Origin: Prevotellaceae bacterium
GTDB taxonomy: Bacteria; Bacteroidota; Bacteroidia; Bacteroidales; Paludibacteraceae
DNA: 31,663 nucleotides
Direction: 5' to 3'
Assembly (NCBI GenBank): GCA_031290375.1
Contig: JAITNR010000173.1
Coordinates: 1 to 31,663 of the forward strand
Shown in pieces: positions 1 through 8,200 of this stretch (positions are counted from its first letter, which is position 1; every line of letters starts with the position of its first letter). The notes under the pieces are model-generated. The model was not told where the DNA came from. It ran no database searches and saw nothing but the letters and a program-made list of their open reading frames with translations. Made by a program: the position numbers and the translations under genes.

Positions 1-376
1 CAGTTTACAATTTAATGCCCATTGTGGATGAGGAGATTTTCTTTTTTCCATATTGTATGACCATTTAAAATTATTAAAATCATTAAAATTAAAACACATT
101 ATTAACTCCGTAAATACGGAATGCAAAATTACAACAAAAAAATGACATGACCAAATATTTATGCCACTTTTTTTTCTATTCCGTATTTTTTATGGGAAGT
201 TAGGTATTAATTCAACCCATACGGGCTAAATAAAGTAACTGAATAATTGAAAATACAATACGACTAACGTAATCAATTATTCAGTTATTCAATTACTCAA
301 TCCACAGGTTTCACCTGCGGTTATTCACATAACGCCCTATCGGGCTAAATAAACACTATTCAACCCGTGATTCGCA
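1..376. other. Left-end intergenic region with short repeats
   Basis: No gene is visible here. The stretch is AT-rich and contains several small hairpins: the 48-bp dispersed palindrome at 238-285 (listed separately), a CAGGT-TTC-ACCTG hairpin around 304-317, and a GCCC-TATC-GGGC hairpin near 333-344. The short string CGGGCTAAATAA occurs twice, near 223 and 340. The region lies downstream of the minus-strand glycogen synthase, but I see no classical GC-rich hairpin plus T-run terminator for that gene. Confidence 0.6.
238..285. repeat. 48-bp hairpin repeat, copy 1
   Basis: ACTGAATAATTGA at the left is exactly complementary to TCAATTATTCAGT at the right, giving a 13-bp perfect stem around a 22-nt loop. 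A second copy with the same length and nearly the same loop lies at 31446-31493. Conservation of the loop as well as the stem suggests a dispersed REP-like or MITE-like unit. Its function is unknown. Confidence 0.7.
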
Positions 377-1963
377 TTATTCATTGAGCTTTAGCATTGC
401 AATTTGGTAGGCTTGTTTATAAAATTCAAAAAAATTACTCCAAAGGGCATTTTGAGAGATTTTTTGTGCCTTATCGGCTATCTTTTTTCGTTCTTTTTCC
501 GATTTGGAAATAAATTTAATTACCTGGTTCTTGATGTTTTCCACAACATAAAGATAGTTATGGTCGTTGCGTTCAACAACGGCAACGCCTTTTTCTATGC
601 CTTGACTTTTGCCTGAAACCCACTGTCCAAAACCTGATAATGAAGTAGTTATTGTTGGCACCGAAAATACCGCGCTCTCCAACGGCGTATAGCCCCAAGG
701 CTCGTAGTAGGACGGAAAAACAGTCAAATCGAAGCCCACAAGCAAATCGTAGTAAGGCAGATTGATTTTGCCGTCCTCGCCATTGAGATACACAGGCACA
801 AACAGAATTTTGGGATACTCGTTTTTCCTATTGGTAAAGCCGTGCCATTTTATCGAACTGATTACTCTGTCGTTGTCGCCCTCCATAAGCGTGGCAGAGG
901 TAAATTCACAACTGTTTTTTTCATTCTTGTTAACCCACGCAGGCACCATTATAAAAGCCACAATATGCTGTTTGAGGTTCAATTTTTTCAGTTCGGCAAT
1001 CACATCTATAAAAACGTCAATACCTTTGTTTTTGAACTCATAGCGACCTGATAATCCAATAAATATCACATTGTCTTTGAGAAGACTGCCGCAATTTTTT
1101 TGCGTAATACTTCTGAGTGCTACCCTCGCCTTGGTTCTTTTCAGTAAAAAATTGTCTTTCTGCGACACAAAATCGTTTTCAAATCCGTTAGGGGTAACAA
1201 TATCGGGGGCTTTTTCGAGCAAAATTTTGCACTCCGTTGCCGTAATATCGCTGACGGCAGTAAAGCAATCGGCAAAATGTGCAGCCTGTTTTTCCGCAGA
1301 ATGTTTTGCGGTAACGTTGAGTTCCTTAGCCATTTGGTCGCCGTTGTAGAAAGGCAGATTGTCGTAGAGAGGCTTGCCGTTACCCGCAATAGAACGCCCA
1401 ATGGTAGTGGCGTGAGTAGTGAAAACGGTGGCAATCTGCGGACAAAACGCCTTGACGTAAAACAGTCCAAAAGCCGTCATCCACTCGTTGAAATGGGCAA
1501 CAATCTTCTTTTTCTCAATTTCATGGAACTTAACAAAAATCTCAATCACTATCCCTGAGGCGTATCCAAACATCGAAGCCTCGTCATAGTCGCCATAGGC
1601 ATCAAGGGAATTAACTTTAAATTTTTCCCAAAAATCACCATAAATTATATCTTTCTTCTCAAAAAGTTTGCTGAAATCGACCAAAACAACAGGGGGCTTG
1701 CCCGGTACGTTCCAACGCCCTGTTCTTACCGAGATTTCAGTGTAATTTCTATTGACAAAGTCTTCCCATTTTTTCAATTCATCGGTTGGAATAAAATCTT
1801 GTGGTTCGGTGTTTTGCCAGATGTCAGGTGCTATGAAGAGAGTTCTGTCTTTGCTTTGGTTTTGCATTGTCAATGCCCTTGATGAAAGCACGGTGTAAAT
1901 ACCTCCAACCTTGTTGCACACCTCCCAGGAGGTTTCAAAAATATAATTTGGGTACGATTTCAT
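377..1963 (-). CDS. Glycogen synthase, GT3 (eukaryotic-type) family
   Basis: A 528-aa cytoplasmic glycosyltransferase expected to extend alpha-1,4-glucan chains from a nucleotide-glucose donor. The N-terminus ETSWEVCNKVGGIYTV is the hallmark opening of the glycogen synthase family, with the GGIYTV loop near residue 20. HFNEWMTAFG (about 157-166) and TTHATTIGR (about 183-191) are typical of the GT3 family of fungi, animals and Bacteroidota rather than the ADP-glucose GT5 enzymes. The C-terminal Rossmann half carries PSYYEPWGYTPLESA with the two conserved glutamates of the retaining GT-B fold. Length fits bacterial GT3 members. The start is the ATG before KSYPNYIFETSWE. It stands alone; the next minus-strand gene is 367 bp upstream behind its own terminator. 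Whether the donor is UDP- or ADP-glucose cannot be read from sequence. Confidence 0.9.
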   Translation of the reverse strand: MKSYPNYIFETSWEVCNKVGGIYTVLSSRALTMQNQSKDRTLFIAPDIWQNTEPQDFIPTDELKKWEDFVNRNYTEISVRTGRWNVPGKPPVVLVDFSKLFEKKDIIYGDFWEKFKVNSLDAYGDYDEASMFGYASGIVIEIFVKFHEIEKKKIVAHFNEWMTAFGLFYVKAFCPQIATVFTTHATTIGRSIAGNGKPLYDNLPFYNGDQMAKELNVTAKHSAEKQAAHFADCFTAVSDITATECKILLEKAPDIVTPNGFENDFVSQKDNFLLKRTKARVALRSITQKNCGSLLKDNVIFIGLSGRYEFKNKGIDVFIDVIAELKKLNLKQHIVAFIMVPAWVNKNEKNSCEFTSATLMEGDNDRVISSIKWHGFTNRKNEYPKILFVPVYLNGEDGKINLPYYDLLVGFDLTVFPSYYEPWGYTPLESAVFSVPTITTSLSGFGQWVSGKSQGIEKGVAVVERNDHNYLYVVENIKNQVIKFISKSEKERKKIADKAQKISQNALWSNFFEFYKQAYQIAMLKLNE

Positions 1964-2136
1964 TTGTAATTGTGAGTTTTGATTTTGGGGTGTTTCTTTA
2001 ACTTCTTATTCCTTTATTTCTTTCATTATGATACAAAAAATAAATAACCTGTAATGTTTTTAATTTCCGGATTGCTTCGCTTTGTTCGCAATGACATATT
2101 GCGCTTGGACTTCGCATCATTGCAAGCGAAGCAAGC

Positions 2137-2166
2137 CAGCGTCATTGCGGGCTTGACCCGCAATCC
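2137..2166. repeat. TTGCGGG/CCCGCAA palindromic repeat, copy 1
   Basis: GTCATTGCGGGCTTGACCCG and the following CAATCC form a short palindrome with TTGCGGG and CCCGCAA arms. A second copy lies at 12325-12362, where the loop is enlarged by about 20 bases. It is an intergenic repeat of unknown role. Confidence 0.55.
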
Positions 2167-2295
2167 CCAATCAAAAGGAAGGTCTAAATAATTAATAATT
2201 AATAATGAACAATGAATAATTAAATATGAAAGGTGATTTTTTTTAAATGAATAAAAGCCGCTCTCATCATTCATTGTTCATTATTAATTATTCAT

Positions 2296-2324
2296 TCAAA
2301 AAAGACTGTCCGAAGACAGTCTTT
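2296..2324 (-). terminator. Rho-independent terminator of the PpiD/SurA-like gene
   Basis: AAAGACTGTC-CGAA-GACAGTCTTT is a perfect 10-bp stem with a 4-nt loop. Read on the minus strand it is followed by a run of T and sits a few bases after the stop codon of the 2331-4454 gene. Confidence 0.85.
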
Positions 2325-2330
2325 CTCCAT

Positions 2331-4454
2331 TTAGAAAAATTTGTACCTTTCATCCCTAACTTTTCCGGCCTTTTTCAATGCCTCAAACACAGTGTAAACA
2401 ACGCTTCTGTTTTGTGATGCAAGAGCCGTTTTTTCCTGTTGCTCATCGTATGGCATTGGCAACTCTATTTTTTCCAAAACCTGAAAAACATAAGCACCGA
2501 TATTGCCCTCAATTGGAGCGGAAACCCTGTTTATTTCGGCAGATGGAGCAAGACCTATCAATTTGTAGTCATTGCCCAAAGAACCTGTAGAATAAGAATT
2601 GAACGACAAGTTTTTCACGGTATCAACAGTGAAGTTTTCTGCCTTTAAAGTTGCAATATCCTTGCCCTCAAATTCTTTTTTAAGCAACTCAAACTTTTTG
2701 TCTTTTGTAAGTTCTGCCAAAAGGGTTGTTTTTTTCTCGTCAAATTCTGCATATCCTGTAGTATTCCTGCGTGTTACGGTGGCTACTATCAAGTTGTTGT
2801 CGCACTCTTTGACATCAGAAACGGTGTTAAGTTTTGTACTTTTGTTAATTGCCCAAAGTATCACCTGACGCGAATTTTTAATATTGCCCAAACGAGCAGT
2901 GTTATAATTAAGATTGTTCATCGGTATCAGGTTGTATTGGTTTTTCGCGGCATTTGCCTTCATATCATCAACGGTCTTGCTTTCGGAAGCAAACTGTTTT
3001 GCCTGTTGGAAAATCTTTGTTTCTGTGGTACTGCTCGGATTGACCTGCTGTTCTATCACAGCGAGCCTAACCTTTGTAACAGGTCGTGTCCGCTCGGTAA
3101 CCATAAAAATGTTTACCATATTGAGATTATTCACGTTAGGTATCACAAATGGCACATAAAGAGGAGCATAAAAAGCCTTGCTCGAAATTGTTACCGGCAA
3201 ATCAAGTTCGCGTATCCAACCAAATTCGCCACCTTTTGACTTTGTCTGCGTGTCGGCAGAGAATTGCGAGGCTACCTGTGCAAATGGCATACCCAATCTC
3301 AGAAGGTTAATCAAAGAATCAACCTTGTGATTGGCAGCCTCAGGCGTCTCCTCATTAACACTTATAACGTTCAATTTTATGGAGTCAGGCGAAAGTACTT
3401 TATCCATAATTCTTGCCATTTTATAAACATCGCCAAAGAGCTGTGGTTCAAAAGCGGCACCGGTTGCTCCATTTATAGCAAAGTCCTGCAATTCGGGTGC
3501 AATATCGTTTTTTGTAAGAAAAACATCGCGGAAAGGTATATCGGAGGTGAAATTTACCACGTCCGTAATGCTATCCGCAGAAACAGTGAAAAACTCGTGT
3601 TTCGCCTCGTTGATAGATTGTTCCACTGTAGCGAAATCGTCCACCGAAGGCACAACAGGGAATACAACGTATGAAATATCTGCCGCAGGCTCCTGTTTAA
3701 ACTGCTCACGGCGGTTGTTGTACAGTTGTTTTACTTGCTCATCCGGCACCGAAATAGCAGAGTCGGATATAGCAAAATAAGGCTTCATAGCGTAAACCAG
3801 ATTAACACTCGTTTTGGTGTTTTCGTAGTTATATTTTGCTTCTAACGAATTTACCACCAATGCCTTTGAAAGCAAAACGCTGTATTTGTTCGACAAAGCA
3901 TCGCCCTTGACATTGCTTTCGACAAATCTCCAATAGTTTCTCAGTATCCTCAACTGTTCAGGGTTTGTGCTTGCAAGCCCGGGATCATTAAGGTTGCTGA
4001 TTAAATTAATAACCTGCTGAACGTCAAAGCCCCCTGTTTGAGGATTTTGAAACGTGCGAAGTTGATAAAGCATCTGGCTGATGTTGTTGCCGACAGTCAA
4101 ATCCTGCAACTGCTGAGTAGGCACAGTCATACCAATAGCCAGAGCATCTTCCTCGATAAGTTTTTGATAAACCATTTGATTCCAAACGTCCTGATTGATT
4201 TTATCAGTCATCTCGTCGTTAAGTGCTGCATCGCCCTGCTCTACCCTGACAAAGTCTTTGTATTCTTCTATTTTCAACGAAAAATCCCGATATTTAACCT
4301 TTTCTTTGCCAATTATACCGACATAGTCTTTTTGGTCGTTAAAAATTGTTGTACCGTTGTTGATAAAGTCGGTTACGATAAAAATCAAAAGAGCCGCACC
4401 TATAACGATAATCAACAAAACGCCCTTGCTTCTAATTTTTCCTAATGTTGCCAT
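2331..4454 (-). CDS. Membrane-anchored peptidyl-prolyl isomerase, PpiD/SurA-like
   Basis: A 707-aa periplasmic folding factor held in the inner membrane. After a short basic N-terminus (GKIRSKG), residues 11-29 form one hydrophobic helix (VLLIIVIGAALLIFIV), the usual PpiD anchor. A SurA-like N-terminal chaperone region follows (about 45-230, with the VWNQMVYQKLIEEDA segment). A parvulin-type domain lies at roughly 355-450, containing the motif GMPFAQVASQFSADTQTKSKGGEFGWI split over about 390-415. A long C-terminal region may hold a second, degenerate parvulin fold. The role is to catalyse proline isomerisation and chaperone outer-membrane and secreted proteins in the periplasm, which suits a cell exporting the giant proteins encoded nearby. 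It has its own promoter (4498-4505) and terminator and is probably monocistronic. The Bacteroidota assignment to PpiD over SurA rests on the anchor. Confidence 0.88.
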   Translation of the reverse strand: MATLGKIRSKGVLLIIVIGAALLIFIVTDFINNGTTIFNDQKDYVGIIGKEKVKYRDFSLKIEEYKDFVRVEQGDAALNDEMTDKINQDVWNQMVYQKLIEEDALAIGMTVPTQQLQDLTVGNNISQMLYQLRTFQNPQTGGFDVQQVINLISNLNDPGLASTNPEQLRILRNYWRFVESNVKGDALSNKYSVLLSKALVVNSLEAKYNYENTKTSVNLVYAMKPYFAISDSAISVPDEQVKQLYNNRREQFKQEPAADISYVVFPVVPSVDDFATVEQSINEAKHEFFTVSADSITDVVNFTSDIPFRDVFLTKNDIAPELQDFAINGATGAAFEPQLFGDVYKMARIMDKVLSPDSIKLNVISVNEETPEAANHKVDSLINLLRLGMPFAQVASQFSADTQTKSKGGEFGWIRELDLPVTISSKAFYAPLYVPFVIPNVNNLNMVNIFMVTERTRPVTKVRLAVIEQQVNPSSTTETKIFQQAKQFASESKTVDDMKANAAKNQYNLIPMNNLNYNTARLGNIKNSRQVILWAINKSTKLNTVSDVKECDNNLIVATVTRRNTTGYAEFDEKKTTLLAELTKDKKFELLKKEFEGKDIATLKAENFTVDTVKNLSFNSYSTGSLGNDYKLIGLAPSAEINRVSAPIEGNIGAYVFQVLEKIELPMPYDEQQEKTALASQNRSVVYTVFEALKKAGKVRDERYKFF

Positions 4455-4497
4455 TACCTATTTTTTAGTTAGTTAGTTAATACGTTTAAAAAACGTG

Positions 4498-4505
4498 CAA
4501 AGTTA
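4498..4505 (-). promoter_or_regulatory. Putative -7 box for the PpiD/SurA-like gene
   Basis: On the minus strand this reads TAACTTTG, a perfect match to the Bacteroidota -7 consensus TAnnTTTG, 44 bp upstream of the start codon. I see no clear TTTG at the -33 position. Confidence 0.5.
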
Positions 4506-4608
4506 TAATTTTTTTCGCTAATATAAAAATTTTAATTGCATGGAGTAAAACTTTTTTTGAGACACTGTTTATAATGAAGAATGAACAATGAATAATAAAC
4601 AATAAAAA

Positions 4609-4649
4609 ATGCGGACTTTGCGTGATAATTGCATTTATGTCCATAGAAC
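4609..4649 (+). repeat. 41-nt dispersed repeat, copy 1
   Basis: This stretch starts ATGCGGACTTTGCGTGATAA and ends at the AGAAC of 4645-4649. It matches the reverse complement of 24375-24415 at 36 of 41 positions. Both copies abut ATGAACAATGAATAA-type low-complexity DNA on the same side, so the repeated unit may be larger. Confidence 0.65.
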
Positions 4650-4854
4650 ATCATATCAATAGAAAAATATGGAATACATGTGTTTATGTCCGTAGGACAA
4701 AATATTAATAACTGTAAGTGAAACTTACGGCTGAAGACAACCGGACCTCAACCCGTAGAGTTGAATGATGAATAATGGGATAGCATTGCTCTTAGACCTC
4801 GCGTAATCGCAAGGAACAAAGCAATCCAAAATTATTTTCCCAGTGAAAAATAAA

Positions 4855-4886
4855 TTTGCACAATTAAAAAAAAACATCTACCTTTG
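4855..4886 (+). promoter_or_regulatory. Bacteroidota-type promoter of the first giant surface protein
   Basis: TTTG at 4855-4858 and TACCTTTG at 4879-4886 are separated by 20 bp, matching the -33/-7 promoter of the Bacteroidota primary sigma factor. It is the best plus-strand promoter in the gap and implies a leader of nearly 400 nt before the ATG at 5289. Confidence 0.65.
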
Positions 4887-5068
4887 CTCTCAATAATAAA
4901 CAAACATAGATTTTAGAATTAAGACAGTTATACGAAGTTTTCAACTTTCAATCAACACGCTCAATGTCACCTAATTATCCACCATTCACTGTCAGTTATT
5001 CACTGAATAAAGTTTTTTTAACTTTATTTATGAGTAAAATATTTGGTAATGTGGAGAATTTTGTTAAA

Positions 5069-5094
5069 CACACACACACACACACACACACACA
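5069..5094. repeat. (CA)13 dinucleotide tract in the leader
   Basis: Thirteen uninterrupted CA units lie between the promoter at 4855-4886 and the start codon at 5289. Such tracts change length by slipped-strand mispairing. Together with the (CG)5 tract at 5122-5131, only 27 bp downstream, it forms alternating purine-pyrimidine DNA that can adopt the Z form. Confidence 0.95.
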
Positions 5095-5121
5095 TGAGCT
5101 CACCTACACATTACTATTACA

Positions 5122-5131
5122 CGCGCGCGCG
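5122..5131. repeat. (CG)5 tract
   Basis: Five CG units, extended on the left by AC, make an alternating purine-pyrimidine run that stands out in an AT-rich leader. It lies 158 bp before the start codon of the giant surface protein. Confidence 0.9.
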
Positions 5132-5288
5132 AAATATAATAAAAATCAATTAACTGCACAAGAAAGTTTAAGAAATTTTTTCGAAAGAAACCGGAAGGAT
5201 TCATCAATAATCTCTAAAATAAATAACAAAAGGCATTCTCCGAAAAGCCTTAACAGAGTAGGAAAATTTAATCTAATATTTTATTTTT

Positions 5289-8200
5289 ATGAAAAAATTA
5301 ATTATGTTAATCATGGCAGCCTTGTTTGCCATGTACGGAGTGGCACAGACAAGCTATACTGTGCCCTTCACGGAGGACTTTGAAGGTGCTACCGTGGGTG
5401 ATGATTACTGGACATTTGCGTCCAATAATCCTACCATAAACCGTTGGATGATAGGTTCGGGAATTGGGAACCCCGGTAATTCCCTGTATATTACCAATAA
5501 CGGAAGTACCAGTGGTTATACCATCTCGAGTATAACTTTCGCAACGGCATACATGACCGTTGATTTTGGTAATTTTGCCGAATATTCCCTTTCGTTTGAT
5601 TGGGCGATAATGGCGGAGAATTATCCTATTTATGACAGGGTACAGGTGTTTATTATCCCATCGGATATGACACTGCCCACTACATGGACGGGGGCGGATG
5701 CATCATGGATGTCAGGTACCGATGTGACTCATTTGGGGACTTTTTACGGGCAGTCATCCTGGCAACATTCAAGTACAGCGGTTAATGGCTCTGTTCTGGC
5801 GAATAAAACAAGAAAGATTGTATTTATGTTTTGGTGTGACGCTAACTACGGTAATGGTCCTGTTGCTATTGACAACATTAGTATTACAGGTACAGGTACG
5901 GGCGGTAACTGTGTTAGTCCAAGTGCTGTGGCAGTGTCAAACATTACTCAAACTACGGCAGATATCAGTTGGACGGCAGGTGGTTCGGAAACAGCGTGGA
6001 ATGTGATTGTTTCCCCCACTGCCATAACCGATTTTACTGCTGTAATTCCAATTGCTACCAATTCTAACTCTTACGCTGCATCAGGATTAAGTCCAAGTAC
6101 TCTATACCGTGTATATGTACAGGCAGATTGCAGTAGTAGCACAAGCTACTGGACAGAGGCAACACCGTTCAAAACGCTCTGCGGTGCGATAACAACATTG
6201 CCTTGGACAGATAATTTTGACAGTTATGCAAATGGAGCTGTACCTGCTTGTTGGACACAGGCTTTGCCATACACCTATTCAGGCAAAACATATCCTATAG
6301 TTGCTAACACTTCATCTCAGTCAGGTTCCAATAGCATTCTGTTTGGTGGCTATGTGGACGTAATGGCAACTCCCATGTTTGACGCAGATGTAAATACTAT
6401 GGAGGTAAGTTTCTGGTTGAGAAGGGAAAGTTTGCTCTCTTCCGGCACGTTTGAGGTTGGTGTGATGTCGAACGTTTTAACCCCGGGTACTTTTCAGTCA
6501 ATTATGAACGTAACACCGACTATTGAAAGTTGGATTTATGTTGAAGTTCTGCTCAATGGTGCAACTGCCGGCAATCATTATATTGCCTTCAAACAAACTT
6601 CTACCTCTCCTTTCTATTATTGGCTTGATGATGTTGATGTCCATCCGCTGCCTGCCTGTTTGAAACCAACTTCCGTGTCAGTATTAAATGCAACTCAAAC
6701 ATCGGCAAACATTTCCTGGTTAGCAGATGCTTCGGTAGAGGAGTGGAACATAGTTGTATCACCTGTTCCTGTAACCAATTTTACTGCTGTAACACCAACT
6801 GCTACTGTTACCACAGCATCCTGCAACGCAATAAGCTTAAGCCCAAATACAACATACTACGTATATGTACAGGCAAATTGTGGAACAATAAACGGAACAA
6901 GTGGCTGGACAAGTGCAGTAACATTCAAAACGCTATGCAATGCAATAACAACATTGCCATGGTCAGACAATTTTAACAGTTATTCAAACGGGTCTGTACC
7001 TTCCTGTTGGATACAGGTTGAGAAATACACATCAGGGACGAACGTATATCCAAGAGTTGATGCCTTTAATCACTCATCTCCCTATAGCTTGATGTTTTAC
7101 GGCTACGTAAGGGAAACAATGGCAACTCCCATGTTTGCCGCAGATGTAAATACTATGGAAGTAAGTTTTTGGCTGAACAAGGACAATACCTCTTCAGGCG
7201 CGTTTGAAGTTGGTGTGATGTCGAACGTTTTGGACCCAAATACTTTTATATCCATTCGGGATGTAACACCGACAAGTACAGCCTCTTGGTTTTATTTCGA
7301 TGTTTCGCTCGTTAATGCACTTGCAGGTAATCATTTTATTGCTTTCAGACAAAAGGATGCGGTTTCCAATTACGCTGCTTACTACTACATTGATGATATT
7401 GAGGTTCGCGAGGTACTCCCCTGCGCTAAACCGATAGATGTGACAGTATTAAACGCAGATCAGACAACGGCAAATATCAGTTGGACGGCAGGTGCTTCGG
7501 AAACGGTATGGAATGTGATCGTATCTCCCACTGTCATAACCGATTTTAATGCTGTACCTACAAATGTTACCTATAATAATCTCTATTACACGGCAACAGG
7601 TTTAAGTCCAAATACACAGTACTATTTGTATGTACAGGCAGATTGTCAAGGCAGTAGTGCCGCAAGCTACTGGACACAGCCAATTACATTCAAAACACTC
7701 TGCGATGCAATAACAACATTGCCCTGGATAGAAAATTTTGACAATTATACAAATGGAACTGTACCTTCCTGTTGGACACAGGTTGATAAATACACATATG
7801 GAACGACCGTATATCCAAGAGTTACTACCACTTATAAATATTCAATTCCCAATGGACTGCAGTTTGCCGGCTACGTAACGGAAACAATGGCAACTCCCAT
7901 GTTTGATGCAGATGTAAAGAATATGGAGGTAATTTTCTGGTTGTACCGGAGTAGTGCCAATTCAGGCACGTTTGAAGTTGGTGTGATGTCGAACCCTTTA
8001 AATACGAATACTTTTGAGACAGTTCTGAACGTAACGCCGACAGTTAATGCCTCTTGGACTCGTATTGAAGTTCCGCTCCGTAGTGCGTCTGCCGGCAATC
8101 ATTTTATTGCTTTCAGACAAAGGGGTGCTACTTCCAGTTACTCCTACGCCATTGATGACGTTGAGGTTAGGGAGGTGTTACCCTGCAATAAACCGACCGA

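Larger units (their letters stand above)
1964..2330. other. Intergenic region with dispersed repeats and a terminator
   Basis: A 367-bp gap without a credible gene. It contains a palindromic repeat near 2137-2165 (TTGCGGG and CCCGCAA arms around CTTGA), a related string GCTTCGCTTTGTTCGCAATG near 2074-2093, low-complexity runs of TTAATAATTAATAATGAAC type (2188-2300), and the terminator at 2296-2324. Similar strings recur at 12325-12362 and 4798-4830. An 82-codon open frame over this repeat material is not a gene. Confidence 0.6.
4455..5288. other. Long intergenic region between divergent genes
   Basis: This 834-bp gap holds the minus-strand promoter at 4498-4505, dispersed repeats (the 41-nt repeat at 4609-4649, TATCAATAGAAA at about 4653, a TGTCC-GTA-GGACA hairpin at 4687-4699), a strong plus-strand promoter at 4855-4886, and then about 400 bp of leader for the giant surface protein. 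The leader contains an AATAAAGTT/AACTTTATT hairpin (5006-5028), a (CA)13 tract and a (CG)5 tract. I see no convincing coding region. Confidence 0.6.

Noticed and set aside
2026..2274. 82-codon minus-strand open frame
   Set aside because: It lies entirely over intergenic repeats and low-complexity DNA; composition is that of repeats, not of a protein.
4964..5383. 139-codon open frame with an HTHTHTHTH stretch
   Set aside because: The His-Thr stretch is just the translated CA tract, and the C-terminal part is an out-of-frame shadow of the signal peptide of the giant gene. Kept only as a possible regulatory reading frame in the findings.
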